Shown here: piece after piece, positions 33,343 to 45,582 of the stretch
How the letters are laid out: each line of letters starts with the position of its first letter
How positions within the stretch are numbered: the stretch's first letter is position 1
Origin: Prostheceraeus crozeri
Taxonomy: Eukaryota > Platyhelminthes > Polycladida > Euryleptidae
Assembly: GCA_907163375.1 (NCBI GenBank)
Contig: CAJQUW010006840.1
Location: 110,417 to 174,416, forward strand
Length of the DNA stretch: 64,000 nucleotides
Direction of reading: 5' to 3'
The notes under the pieces: generated by a model
The model's input: only the letters and a program-made list of their open reading frames with translations
What the model was told of the DNA's origin: nothing
Database searches by the model: none
Position numbers and translations under genes: made by a program

Positions 33343-34951
33343 GGACTATGTGATGCGGTCGAAGTGAGTGTGGGACTCCACCAAGAATACGCCTTAAGTC
33401 CGCTTCTCTTTGTCCTGGTCATCGACACGATTTCGCAAGCGCAGAGATCAAGTCCACCGTGGGAACTGCTATACGCAGATGATATTGTTTTTGCGGATAG
33501 TTTGAAGCCATCGAAACCAGTGGAATCACGCCATCAAGCGATATGGACCTAAAGTAAATGTTAATAAGACTGAGTACATGCCAACCGAAAACCATGGCGA
33601 AACGATGTTCCTACCATCAGGACAGGTGAAGGTCGACTATTTCAAGTATATTTCGGCTTGGAAAAGTTGGAGAAGACTAACAGGGGTACTGTATGACAAG
33701 AAGATGCCGACAAAATTAAAAGCAAAGGTCTACACAACCATGGTGCGACCAGTGATGCTGTATGGTAGGGAAAGCTAGGCAGTCAACGAGAAAAATCGTC
33801 AAAAGATCGCCGCAACAGAGAGGCGCATGCTGCGAATCATCACAAGAAGAGACAGGATGAGAAATGAAGACATTTGCGGAGCACTCGGGATTCATCCGAT
33901 TGATGGAATCATGCGGTGGCACAGACTGAGGTGGTACGGGCACGTGGTACGTAGACCTCGTGAACACCAACCAGACCTGGCTATCGTTGGGAATGCCTGT
34001 GCCAGGGCCACGAAACAGAGGGCGACCAAAGAAGACATGGGAGCGCCAGGTGATGGAGGACATTAAGATCATTCCCTGTGGGAACGCATCTTGCTAATAT
34101 CAACAGATTATCTGGCGAGGTAGCGATTTTGTGGATAATATTTTTAAAGGTTCATTTTCGTGTAAAAACTATCTCCGCATGTGAAAATGGTCATCATTTA
34201 TCCAAAAGCATGTGTAAAATTAAAAACGGCAGGTGGCGAAAAAGTTGCTATAATTAGTTGGTAGATATTTGTTTACTAATGCGAGCTGATTTTTCGCCAA
34301 CTGGCGAAATCGTGGATATTGTAGCAACTAATTAGTGGTAAGTAGTAATGTTCGTATATTACCTTCACATGAAAATATATTGTATACTCGGTCTGATTTG
34401 ATAAAAAGGGATCTTTTTTAATTCACGAAGGCTTAAACTAAAAAAAGTATTTATCTTCCATAAATGTCGCACTAAATACTATGATATTATTCAAATATTT
34501 GTCATTGTTGTAAATTATTGAATGTCAAGAGATGTTATGAAAATTGATATATGCGGATTCTCTATATTCTTATCATTATCAAAGAATGTTAGTCTGCACT
34601 TATTTCTTAGATAGATTAGCCATATGTGGGGGATAGTGAGGAGGTGCGGGAGAAAATAGAGCCTCGGCTGTAGAGGCAGATCACTAAAGAAAATAAGAGA
34701 GAAAGTCAAAAGTAAAAGGTGACATATAGAGCGCGAATTGTCGCCGGCGAACTTCGCCAGCGAATATCCCGCAAATATGACTGAACTTTAGCATGATATT
34801 CTGCAGCTGACATTCGCCAGTTTTTCGCAAGATTCGTTCCCACAGGGTTGGAGCCTCAACCGTGGATGCATTAGACGGTGAGATTCATCTCCCGAGATGG
34901 AGGAGAAAAATTAGGCCGCTCCCTTCACTGAGACAAGGCATTTCACGGTGA
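33283..34951 (+). pseudogene. RTE-type LINE reverse-transcriptase remnant, split by a transposon
   Basis: 5'-truncated non-LTR retrotransposon. The first frame (33,304-33,552) holds VGLHQEYALSPLLFVLVIDT and LLYADDIVFADS, the latter with the catalytic YADD. The second (33,578-33,778) continues with KLKAKVYTTMVRPVMLYG. The third (33,827 on) carries ATERRMLRIITRRDRMRNE and RLRWYGHVVRR, the typical tail of RTE/BovB-like pol. Then GRPKKTWERQVMEDIKII leads to the 774-bp insertion at 34,074-34,847, after which the frame resumes with GASTVDALDGEIHLPRW and stops at 34,949-34,951. There are several frameshifts and an in-frame stop near 33,776. The EN domain is missing. Confidence 0.85.
34074..34847. 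mobile_element. 774-bp transposon with CCCTGTGGGAACG ends, copy 1
   Basis: Perfect inverted ends CCCTGTGGGAACG and CGTTCCCACAGGG, flanked by TT on both sides (34,072-34,073 and 34,848-34,849). It interrupts the tail of a LINE frame, which reads on once the insert plus one TT are discounted, so the duplication is 2 bp. The sister copy at 61,062-61,821 has a TC duplication. No transposase; superfamily not assigned (TIR unlike Tc1, hAT or PIF). Confidence 0.9.
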
Positions 34952-35140
34952 ACAAGGTGAGTATAATATGACGTTTTTTAAATGTCGAACCTATAGAATG
35001 AGTTGTCAACGTCGTGGGCTGCTTGAACAGACACAACAAGAGAAACCTAAGCTGCAATTCTGATGCACAGGAACTATATATGCCATATCAACTAGCTACA
35101 TTTGTTTTCACAGTTTATCATCTCATCTGTCGGTTTACAC

Positions 35141-36477
35141 CAGTGGTGGGTAACCAAGTTGGGATAGAGAGCCACAAGTAGTGGCCCGCGAGATGGCTCG
35201 AGGGCCACCAATTTAAAAGGCAAAAGGCAGAAATAGGTTTGCTGAAAATTCTTTTATTGAGCACTTTTGTGTGCAATTTTAAGGATTGCTGTAGTATACA
35301 TAGTGGGTGGCAGCACATGACATAATTGTATTTGTAAATGTATGCAATGTATCCAACTACGCTACTGCCTTTTCAGGAGCTGTATTTTGCATTCTAAAAT
35401 CTATAATGAAATGTTAATAGGCTAAACCAATTGCGGACGCCTTTTGTGAAATTAAATGATGGTAATATTACCTTATTTCCTCGAAAAATGAAGGTTTAGA
35501 AGTACAGTCCATAATCTAAATGACGGTCTACAGTAGCCTACATGTCGCACAATGCAAAATTATATAAATAAAAACTGGCTAGACTGCATACCGGCACCCC
35601 TAAGTGTACACTGTACATTGGCCTATGTCACCTAAACGTAAACGGCTTTCGAAAATCACGCATAGGTTCTCTTAACGATGCTCATGCTCATTCTGGCACA
35701 ACATTGGTGTAATATTCAAATAAAATCCAGAAATAATGCTTGAAAGAAAAGCTTGCTTATAAATATCACATATCTTCATGCGACTGGATTCTTTCATGAG
35801 TAGCCCACTTAATGTACCTATAGGCAAATTGCAACTCCATTTTTTTAGGAGAACTTCGCTTCATTCTGCATGTATCATCCTCTATTTACGAGTAACATAC
35901 CAAATTGCAATTTCAAAGACAATGTCTTCTTCGTCAGTGGTTTAAATATAAAAGCACACGTTAAAATCAATCAGTCATCAAAAGATTGATTTCAACGTGT
36001 GCTTTTATATTTAAACCACTGACGAAGAAGACATTGTCTTTGAAATTGCAATTTGGTATGTTACTCGTAAATAAAGGATGATAGAATGAAGCGAAGTTCT
36101 CCGAAGCGCCTGGGCTCAATATGTTACGATCCATTTTTTTATTGCATGGAGAAGCCATTCTCAACAAGGTATTGAACACCATGTGACTTAGCACTCACGC
36201 AGTTGATGGCTATGACACTTACCATCATATTGAGAAGATTTTCATTGCGAACGGAACATGGTTTAAACATTCGAATGAAAATTTTTGTGCCATCATATTG
36301 CTCAATTAGTCATTAGTTATGCTTTTGCAGATTCTAAAGAAGATCAACCTCAAGCTGAGAAGTGCCTTTTAAAGGTCAAAGTTGGAGTTGGCCATTTTCA
36401 CATCACCGATTCAAATAATGCACGCGCGCCTCTTTGGATATGAGAGGTGGTGGCGGGCCACGCAGTGCCCACCACTG
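35141..36477. mobile_element. hAT-type non-autonomous transposon, 1.34 kb
   Basis: Ends CAGTGGTGGGTAACC and GTGCCCACCACTG, with GAGGGCCACCA/TGGCGGGCCAC subterminal pairing. The flanks GTTTACAC (35,133-35,140) and GTTTGCAC (36,478-36,485) form an 8-bp target duplication with one difference. Ends and 8-bp duplication fit hAT elements. No transposase frame; a near-perfect palindrome is nested at 35,848-36,102. Confidence 0.85.
35848..36102. repeat. 255-bp near-perfect palindrome
   Basis: Arms of about 115 bp start GGAGAACTTCGCTTCATTCT and end with its complement. They are almost identical, with a loop of about 25 bases near 35,975. It encodes nothing; as RNA it would be one long hairpin. Confidence 0.9.
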
Positions 36478-36485
36478 GTTTGCAC

Positions 36486-37591
36486 GAATAGAATTTCATG
36501 GTCTGCTTCCTTTTTTTGACATGCTAAAGCACCTTTTAGAAAGTTTTCTAAAATGATGCTAAGTTGCTGCTCGCGTCCGCATCTGCCCCTTAGACAAGCA
36601 GTCATTCCGCTTCTTTTGTATGCCTCAAACTTCTCCCGGAGGTGTGTCTGCCGTTGCTACCTTGCACTGACGTAGGATGTCCATCTCGATCTCTGTAGAT
36701 ATCAGTTATCTGTGTCATCAAATAGCTGGGAAACTGGGCCGTTACACGCATGCTTTTCAAATCGATGATTTCAATAATAGCAGCGGTGTTTTGCAGAATG
36801 ACAGAATGAAGCACGTCTACATACTTTTATCAACAACCGATAATTGATTGACAGAGAGGAATGAACACTACTTCAATCCACTTTCTGAAACCTGATGCGA
36901 TTCGTTCTTCTACGAGCACAACGATGGCCGGATTGTTGTCAATTATTATGCTCGCACGAGCAAGTTGCGCTGTATGAGTTCAGGAGTTAGGAATAATGAA
37001 TATTATTACCAAAAGATAATTCATATTTTAATTTCATGAGAAGAAAGTACAGCACCACTTTAAGTGCATTGGATTCACTCCCCATGAAATGATCCCAAAT
37101 ACCAATAAAAACACATAACAACAGTTGCTACCAAGATAACTATGATATGTAAGCTTCCATCACTAGTTTTTGTAATCGAAGGTTGGATCAACTGTCTCAG
37201 AAAGCCCCTATGATAGGAAATTCTAAAAAATGTGTTTTTTGTACAAAAACATGTTTTTAAAACTGTGTTTTAAAACAAGCAATTTTTTAAGCCTACTCCG
37301 AAGGCATCAAGAACTGCATGAAAACCGAATTTTTGCTGTATTAATAAAATAGAAATTTCAGCAGTAAGGAGTGCCGGTATCTAACTATCTATTGATGTCT
37401 TTAGGCATTATCATTATTAATTATTAATTTACTTATTAATTGCCATTATTTACCATAAGTTAATTTACTAATTATTAAAAAATACTTTTTTAATTTATAT
37501 TATTCGGGAAAATGCTTTTAGCAGGAAAATTCATTCAGTCTTAAAGTTTTGGATCTCTTGTTATATTTTAAATCAAATTAGTTTTCTCATA
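36486..37591. other. intergenic stretch, no feature seen
   Basis: AT-rich, without coding signal or recognised repeat. Confidence 0.45.
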
Positions 37592-37593
37592 TA

Positions 37594-38481
37594 CACTGTA
37601 AACCATTGACTGACAATTGACAGACATTTATCCTACAAAATCTATTTTGTCGGTCATTGTTAGTTCTTGTAGGATAATTGCCACTGAACACCTACAATAT
37701 CTGACATAATGCGACAAAATGAATAGCAATGAATTATAGCTTACATTTTATCAAAAATGTAGGTAATTAATTAAATTATGTCAAAATAAATCATGGTTTT
37801 GCCACACAATAATGCAGATTGTCCAAAAGTCAAGCAATCACTAATCGAAAAAAATCAATCAATATTCAACAGTTTTTGTTTAGTACAAAGCAGTAGCGTA
37901 GCCAGGATTTCGTTTCGGGGGGGGGCGGCGATGTTTTTCAGTTTTAGGCTTTATACGCATATAAATGGTTTTAGGCACAATAAGGCATATTTTTCAAAAA
38001 ATGTGCCGTTGAAACATCGGAGGACACACAAACATTGACAAACTAATTGTAGGTCTACTGCACCGGCTTTCAGATACGCGCTTCATGCTGTCATTTTCAA
38101 TCAAGAAGTTAGGCTAATTTAGCAGCGATTCTTCTGTGCTGCTGCGAATGGCTCCTAACCTCTCTGCTCCTAACACGATGAACATGTACATAATGCAATA
38201 ACCAGATGTTGTTGTGTCTGATCCCTCTGCCCGGTGGCGATGTAGTGAGTCAGGAACTACAGAATGCCAATTCCTCTATGATGGAGCTCCGCTCGGTGTT
38301 CGGAGGGGGAGGCGGCCGCCCGTCCGCCCCCCCTGGCTACGCCCCTGGTACAAAGCATCTGTTTCGATGTCGGTGGAGAACCTACAAATTCGTCGGATAT
38401 CGCAGGATATTGGAGGTGACAATCGTCGGTTGATTTTGTCAGTAATTTTGTAGGATAATTGTCGGTCTACGGTTTACAGTG
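37594..38481. mobile_element. CACTG-ended transposon interrupted by a second element
   Basis: Ends CACTGTAAACCATTGAC and GTCTACGGTTTACAGTG, with TA on both sides (37,592-37,593 and 38,482-38,483). Inner inverted words ATCCTACAAAA/TTTTGTAGGAT and GACAATTGACAG/CTGTCAATTG-like extend the pairing. Without the 457-bp insert and its duplication it would be about 423 bp. CACTG ends suggest EnSpm/CACTA or Chapaev relatives; the TA flanks are also compatible with other groups. Confidence 0.7.
37891..38347. mobile_element. 457-bp hAT-type MITE nested in the CACTG element
   Basis: Ends CAGTAGCGTAGCCAGG and CCTGGCTACGCCCCTG, each followed inward by a run of G or C. The 8-bp target duplication GTACAAAG is perfect (37,883-37,890 and 38,348-38,355). 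CAGNGGCGTAGCCAGG ends are widespread in animal hAT MITEs. Non-coding. Confidence 0.9.
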
Positions 38482-38483
38482 TA

Positions 38484-40591
38484 ACCTACTAAATGTTTTA
38501 ACAGCTTCTTCGCAGAAAAATGCGAATCCAATAGGACTTCTGTATGAGAAAATTAGTGTTGAATATATACATCTGATCGTCATGATCGCATAAATTATTG
38601 GCAATCAGTTCTCGACAACTGGATTGGTTTCATATCTATGTGAATCTCACGATATTGAGGCCAACTCATCGAATTCACATAAATTCTCGCCTTGAAAGGA
38701 CTCTTCCTGTACATCGGCGCTATTCGACTCATTTCTCATTTTCTCTGACTCTTCCTGCTGCTGATCGGATTATCACTTCCTGGATCACTTCTATAGCGCA
38801 ATATGAACGTGCACCCTATCCGCTTATCTTTCCACTATTCGAAAAGATCACGGGGCATCACACGTTGAGGACAAGAGATGAAGTTAAGCCCATGGTTTGG
38901 ACTCGATCGCCCTTATCGCCAATATCGTTGACGTTAATGGACGCGCAGAGCAAGATAGGGTCATGACCCTGTCGAGAATATTGGCGAGTGTCAAGCCAGC
39001 CTGGGCTTTTGCGAAAGGACGCGATAATAAATTAGGTCGGTGTGAGAGATAAGCGATTCCCATGTCCTCATCAGAATGGTAGAGTTTGAGAACCTCAATG
39101 ATGGAATGTTTACAGTTACATTCAACTTCGACGCAACATAATAATGAACAGACGATGAAGCAAGTCCATTTTTATGTTGAAGCTATAGAAGTCAGACTTG
39201 TCGCTTTCCAGCAAGTAGTGCAAGAGAATGGCAACCCACGCACTGTTCTCTATGCAAAAAATTGGATGTTTTTCGTGGCAAAAGTTCGCCTAGCTAATGA
39301 AGCATGCAACAGATGTAGCATCGTGCATAAAAGGCTTTGTGCTTAAAGATGGAAGAGGATAATCACGAATCATTCCAAAACAGGGATTCGGAGTCCGAGT
39401 TCTATCGAATGATGGACTCTATGGTAGCCTGAGCTCCTGTTCTCGGGTGCAGAGATTTGATTTCTAATCTAAACTTTAGGCTGATATTGTCAACTTCAAT
39501 TCTGTTTTCAAAATGACTAATTGAATGGTCCAACGACTTGTTTTTCGATTAGGAATCTGTCATGAATAGGCCAATTGGGTTTTCTTCATTGCTTTAAATC
39601 AAACTTAAATGCCCTATGCACTTTAATATTAAATTATGTGTATATGACAAGTTTTCATAGAGAAGGATTGATAAGTAGCGTAGAGTGCAGACATACACCT
39701 AGGTTCATTTAGGTCTACAAAGCCTATGGTAGGCTACAAATTTAGACAAAACTATAGGCAATTCCAACTTTAGCGCCAACGTGTAGGCAATCCAACGTTA
39801 GCGCCAACGCTGTGCAAAGTATCATAAAGTCCAACTTTCTTGGAGATGAGGATAGCAATCTGATCGGATAGGTTTTCCTTGAATGTATTGTTATCTATAA
39901 ACAAACAAAAAAACGCGAATGAGTGTATCTTGTATTCTTGTATCGCATATGCGTACATGGACCTTGTGTTTTTTTGAAGTCGCAAATCTGTGTAAGAAGC
40001 TGCATTACCACATTAGGCTGTCACATAGCTCCTTAGACTTAGAGCATCCTAATGTCCTTCTATTGGAATAATTGCAATTCCGGATTCTCACTGATTGCGG
40101 TGCATGTGAGTGGTTGCAAGCAGCATCGCAAATGCTAATGCGACAAACTGGAAATGAACGGAGCTGCCATTTGATGATCAGAATAAACATTCCACGAACT
40201 TGTCAAACTTGAATAATTACCAATAATGATAGAAGGGCAGCATGAAAAGGTATAGCAGTTAACATGTGTGATTCGATTGGTTTAATAAAATTGAAAATTT
40301 ATTGCCCGCTGCTGAATGCCATGTGACTTTGCAAATGGGTATATTAAAGAACTTGAGCAGTTGTAATAAAGTAGACTTATGCGGTACCCTTTCATTGATT
40401 ACATCCAGAAGATTCTGTAAGACCGTGATTTGCAGCTGTGCATAAAATGCTTGCATAGTCAAAAGCATCTCACTATTTCGAGTGAAACCATCCTAAAAAT
40501 GTACTTTGACTAATAGGCCCTTGGTGGATATTACAAAAGCAAAGGCTACACTTCTTTTAAAAATGGTAGGCCCTGGATAATAGCTCTACTA
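38484..40591. other. stretch with two unconvincing open frames
   Basis: A 122-codon frame (38,598-38,966, plus) and an 86-codon frame (39,086-39,346, plus) are the only candidates. The second contains a fairly protein-like stretch (HFYVEAIEVRLVAFQQVVQE), but no family or splice context was recognised. At 39,383 CAGGGATTCGGAGTCCGAG looks like a solo end of the GGAGTCGGAGTCC hAT family. At 39,760-39,820 TTAGCGCCAACG is tandemly duplicated. Confidence 0.35.
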
Positions 40592-42209
40592 CAGGTTTTA
40601 CCACCCATGTGTCACTGAATCAAATCATCAATCAATGTAACGCAATCAGTTGTCAATTATCTTCAAGCAGTTGTCCATTTAGTTCAATCGGGTGTCTTAA
40701 TTACGCATTCGATTGTCCATTGTTAGTAAGAACTGTTCAACAATCAATATAGAGCAAGCATTTGTCAAAATGTTCATTCATGTGTCAAGATGCGACAAAG
40801 AATCAGTGCGGAAGATAAGCAAAGGCTTTGCGATACAGCAGATAGGGGAGATGACTACCTACAACTGGCAGAGCAATTAAATATTAAGTCCAATACCGCT
40901 TATGCGATCATTCGCCGTGCACGTCTTCGCGGCGGTGTCGTGGTTGTTCCTCGAGGTGGCCTTTGATGACGAAATTGGTAACGCGTGTGCTGAAATCGTG
41001 CAGGAGAAACCTGCTTTCACCTTACGCCAAATAAATGAAGAACTTCGTCGCCGCCTCCCCAATAAGCCTCCTTTGTCGATCACTTCCTTAGGTCGTTGTT
41101 TGAAAGGAAGGCTCATTGTAATGAAAAAAATGGAAGATTGCCCCTCAGAGAGGAACACAGACCATGTAAAAACTCTAAGACATGACTATGCTCAGTGGTT
41201 AATGCTCAATGGCTTAAATAATGAACTGGTGTTCATCGATGAATGTGGCATCAATCTATGGACCCGAAGAACTCGAGGAAGGGCGATAGTTGGATCGCCA
41301 GCTGTGCGGACACTATCTGGGAGACGAGGCAAAAACTTTACTGTTGCATTTGCCGTCAGTAATACCAGAGGCCTTTTGCACCATGATATTCTAGAAGGCA
41401 GCATGACTGGAGACCGTTTTCGACAGTTCCTCGAAGTTCTGTCAGCCACCCACGAAAACGCAATTCGATTTATATTCGACAATGCCTCGTCATTCGATCG
41501 CAAGCAGAAGCCAAGCCGAAAGTGGTCCTGATCTGAGAGACGTACATGAATGCATTTTTCTTCCTCCCTACTCACCCTTTCTAAACATAGTCGAGAATGC
41601 ATTCAGTGCATTTAAATGGGCGCTAAATAATCAGTTGGAAGAGATTCGGGACCAGTTGATAAACGAATCTCATGAAAGAAGATTGGCAATTCTGACCCAA
41701 CTGGCCGAGCAGTCAGTAGCGGTAGTTACACCGCAGAAGTCAATCGCTTGGTTCAACCACTCGCAAAGTTACATTCCTGCCTATATAGAGAAGGTTGACA
41801 TACTTGTGTAATTGCTTATGAGTGACTTTTTATTATAGAGATTTGCTTATTATGGACTATTGGAATAGATGATTGTTTTTTCTTTGCATATTAAGTGGTG
41901 ATATAAGGAAATTAACCAATTTTTCTTGAAATTAAAAACCTGAGTTAATTAAACATAAGCAAAGCTAATAAATACGTTTTGGTGCTGATAAAATTCTACC
42001 ATTTGATACTTGTATGAACAAATCTATTAATGATTGATCTAGTGTGACACTTGAGTATGCTGTGTGACACATGATTTTCTTTTGACTAATGAATGCACTT
42101 TTTGGATACTTAGATGGTCTATTATGATCTCCGAAAGCGGTATTTGGATATTTGAATGCGATAAAATGCAATTGACTGCATTTCTCGGACTAATGGGTGG
42201 TAAAATCTA
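40592..42209 (+). mobile_element. IS630/Tc1-like DNA transposon, 1.6 kb
   Basis: The ends read CAGGTTTTACCACCCATG and, reversed, TAGATTTTACCACCCAT; TA flanks both (40,590-40,591 and 42,210-42,211), the signature target site of the IS630-Tc1-mariner superfamily. One transposase gene occupies 40,790-41,811. Structure is complete from end to end, but the gene is frameshifted, so this copy could only move if supplied with enzyme. Confidence 0.85.
40790..41811 (+). pseudogene. DDE transposase (IS630/Tc1-like, DD37E-type spacing), frameshifted
   Basis: Starts MRQRISAEDKQRLCDTADRG, followed by a helix-turn-helix-like DYLQLAEQLNIKSNTAYAI and VPRGG, the DNA-binding part. A frameshift near 40,960 leads into a second helical region (QINEELRRRLPNKPPLSI) and the catalytic domain: first D in FIDECGINLW (codon 41,238), second D in FIFDNAS (codon 41,478), and E in FLPPYSPFLNIVENAF (codon 41,593). 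A one-base gain near 41,490 splits the last two; allowing for it, 37 residues lie between D and E. Total length near 340 residues is normal for the superfamily. Two frameshifts are the only damage I saw. Confidence 0.9.
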
Positions 42210-42211
42210 TA

Positions 42212-45200
42212 ACACTTGAAAAAGTCGATATAAAACGATCAATAAAAGCAAACTGATCAATGATGTATCTTCCTTCGCTCAACATAGGTGTCTGTTTCTA
42301 CGTCTCGGGCTCGGCGTCCCCGTCATAATTATTTTTCTCTTAAATTTCTTCTCTTTCGTTCTCCATCTCATCATCAAGGTCTGTCTTGACTAAAAAGCCG
42401 CAATTTAAATCACAAACCCAATATTTTATTTACACAATCCGTCCTGAAAGAGAGTCCGCACTTACATCGCTAAAAAGTTGTGTAACATGTGAATTATCAT
42501 CGTGAAAATACGAACAAAATTATACCAAAATTATTTTGCTTGAAATGAGATCCTGTCACTGTAGGATTACGCAGCGGCTCCCTATAAGCCAAAAGTGTTG
42601 TCGTGAGGTGCTCACACTTCGTATCAGCAAGAGGGATCAGTAAAGTTCGACAGTATCTGGTTTCAGTCAGTCTTGGATGACCTTATAACCAATTTGTTGT
42701 TTTCTATTGACTCGTGTAAGCCCATGTCTACTGCATCATTTTAATCCATAAAACATGATTCGGAGTGTATCAAATTCAAATACTTGCATCAAGAGACCCA
42801 CTTAGAAATCACGAATGACATTACTGCAACCCTTCAAATTATAAACTCTGTGTGTATTGTCCCATTTATTAGTCCTATTTATTCTCAGAGCTCCCTGTTA
42901 TCGACGCCCACTCGAAGCAGATAAAGCGTAATTCTATCAGCGCATCCACATGGAGGGTCAGTCTTGATGCACCTGTAAACGCTTATCTCAGCACAACAGA
43001 GTTAGTGAGTGAATGGGTCGCAAGAGAAAAGGATCAGAGATAAGGAGTGTGTGTTAGTTAAGTAGCAGGGAATGCACGATAACGTGCGCCACACAATCAA
43101 CTGTTGCCACGATTGTTGATCCTTCACATAGTTAAACGCCATCATAATGCCGATGTGCAACAAGTGTATCTATGACTTCCGAACCTTCGATCTCCTGTCT
43201 GCATATTAAATGTCGTCTCGCATCATGAAGAAATAGGAAGGAAGATGATGAAGATATGGCGACGAGCAGCGAAAGGCAAACAATAGGTAAAGGCGAAGAA
43301 TCATTGTTAGTCAACATACAATTTTATTCAACAAGCTTTTCTTGAGTGATCGAGAAATCAAAGTTTATCCGCAGAGCGCATGGTCCGGGTGTAGGTCATC
43401 TGCTCCACATGTCACAGATCCTGTCAAACCTTTGTGCTTATTGAAACAGTTTAAAAGGATCATAATGCACTTAGGGGAAAGGTTCAGCCCCACCTACGAA
43501 GCGCTGATTGAGTTAAAAAATAGACTTCAAGTGGGGAAGGTCCTGTCACACAGATCCCATCACATTTGACTCTAAAGTAGTCCTAGAATATAGTTAGGAT
43601 AAAAATGTATGAAATGTAAGGAAATAAAAATTTAGGCATTGGAGGGAGAGGACATTTGAATTTTAACATTTGTATGAATTTAATCAAAGCACAGGTCATA
43701 AATTGTATAAACGCAATTGGAGATCTTAAACATTTAACGGCCTGGTATCAAAAATTTATCAATGGCATCCCAAAACATGCTTCACGCCTTAATGCTTCAT
43801 CCTAACTATTAACGAAGTCATGAACGAGAATTTAATAAAGTGCGCAATAGAAACAAACATATACATACATTATGCATGTATAAAACGTAGTAACCGACAC
43901 TTCAAAGAATATTACCTGAAAAGGAGCATCTGAGAATTTCAGATGATTTACTGATGTTCCGAACCTTGTAAACTGGCTGATGCAAGTGATATAAAAGTTT
44001 GACTGAAGTTCTTATTGCAATGTTTCATCTTTTATTGCAACTAAGTTATTATTGCTGACTATGTAGGCCTATCACATTATGTCACTAACCATTTGAATTT
44101 TATCTTTCTTTTTACAATTTTCTTTGTCTTTTTTTCTTTTTCTAACTAAATCAAAATCAATATTTCTCTCGATTATTCCGTCGTACCGTTGCATGCACTT
44201 TATGCGAGAAAATCCATACCACAATTCGAGATTATGAGTTATTCAAGTTTAGTATGAGAGAAATTATGTTTCACTAATGATCTGATGATGAAATCTATCC
44301 AAAAATTACTAATGCAGAGAATCCAGGCTTTGTGATGCACTATAAATGCAATTCGTAATTTTCCTATGTACGATATAAAATCTTCGCCCAAATGGGACTA
44401 ATAAATATAATTTAATACAACTTCAAATTGAAGATGTAATAAATCACTAAAATACTTGATGCATTTTGACAATTGCATGAAAACTATAGTAGGAATTAAA
44501 ATCAGTGACACATTCATAAATGACATTAGTCTTTAAAATAGCTTTCAGCTTTGATCCGAATTACCAGTTAATTTGTCAACACACTGACCATGCATGTAGT
44601 AGGACTTGAGGAAAATAAAACCAGCTCACCTCCCCTGTGTGTCGTCCGCAAATCATTGTTCAAACGGTATATGGCTACAGCATTTTCTATATTTTAAATT
44701 CCTTCTTGTGTTGATCCTCTATTAGTCAGCGACATGAATTGATCTATAAAAGAGGAAGACATGCAGTGGAAACTTCAAAGTGCTCTGCAATCATTCTTAA
44801 AAACTTATTAAGCATCAACTCATGATCCCTCTCTGCTATTCCTCGAAATCAATTTAATGATTATCTTTAAAATTGCTATTCTATCAAGTAAGTGGATTAA
44901 GATGTTTTAGTTTAAATAACTGATGATCCCAATCAAAACATTTTAGTGAAATAGATCGGAATTCATCTGAATAAATTTGTCCAACCAACTTACAAACAGG
45001 ACAATAAGTGTCGGAATTATGACTCAATTGTTATTCTTCACACCTTCATTATCTCATGTTTACACAACACGTAGCAACGACAAAGAGATTCTTGATCGAC
45101 TGACAGCTTGACCACCTCAGATAAGTCGTATAGAAAATTCAACTTGATGAAAATCTATGCACAGTATTTTATCCATCTGTTGAAGGATGAGGTAAATTAT

Positions 45201-45582
45201 TTGATAATCGTTCTTAGGAATGGAGTAATGCATCCTCTTAGATTAATTCTGTTTATCAACACACTCGCTTCCTGCCGGTTGAATTTAAATAGAGATCCTA
45301 TCGATGTGATTTCATGAATTTTCATTTTCAATGTGAATTCATGAGAGACAATGTACAAAACACAGTAAAGTAAATTATAAAAAGAAACTAGAATGGCATT
45401 CGTTTCTCTCTCTCCCTCTCTCTCTCAGAATTCGGAACTCAGAACTCCTCAGAACTCGGAACTCAGAAAGTTAATTAACCAAGTTTTGGTACAAATAATG
45501 ACATGTTATGAAAATACCGTAAGAGTTACAAAAATTATGGAATGAATGAAAATATTTTGAAATGGAATGAATTTTTAGGTCG
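42212..45582. other. region without recognisable genes
   Basis: No convincing open frame; the 75-codon frame at 43,342-43,569 has partly protein-like sequence (HLGERFSPTYEALIELKNRL) but no splice or family support. A CT-rich microsatellite lies near 45,400-45,426. At 42,896-43,085 five GATA-type words (TTATC or GATAA) cluster in 190 bases. Confidence 0.45.
45400..45480. repeat. CT-rich microsatellite and short tandem
   Basis: TCTCTCTCTCCCTCTCTCTCTC is followed by repeats of CTCAGAACTCGGAA. Confidence 0.8.

Noticed and set aside
38598-38966. 122-codon plus-strand frame as a gene
   Set aside because: No domain, no splice signals and an amino-acid mix compatible with chance; kept only as a note in the regional entry.
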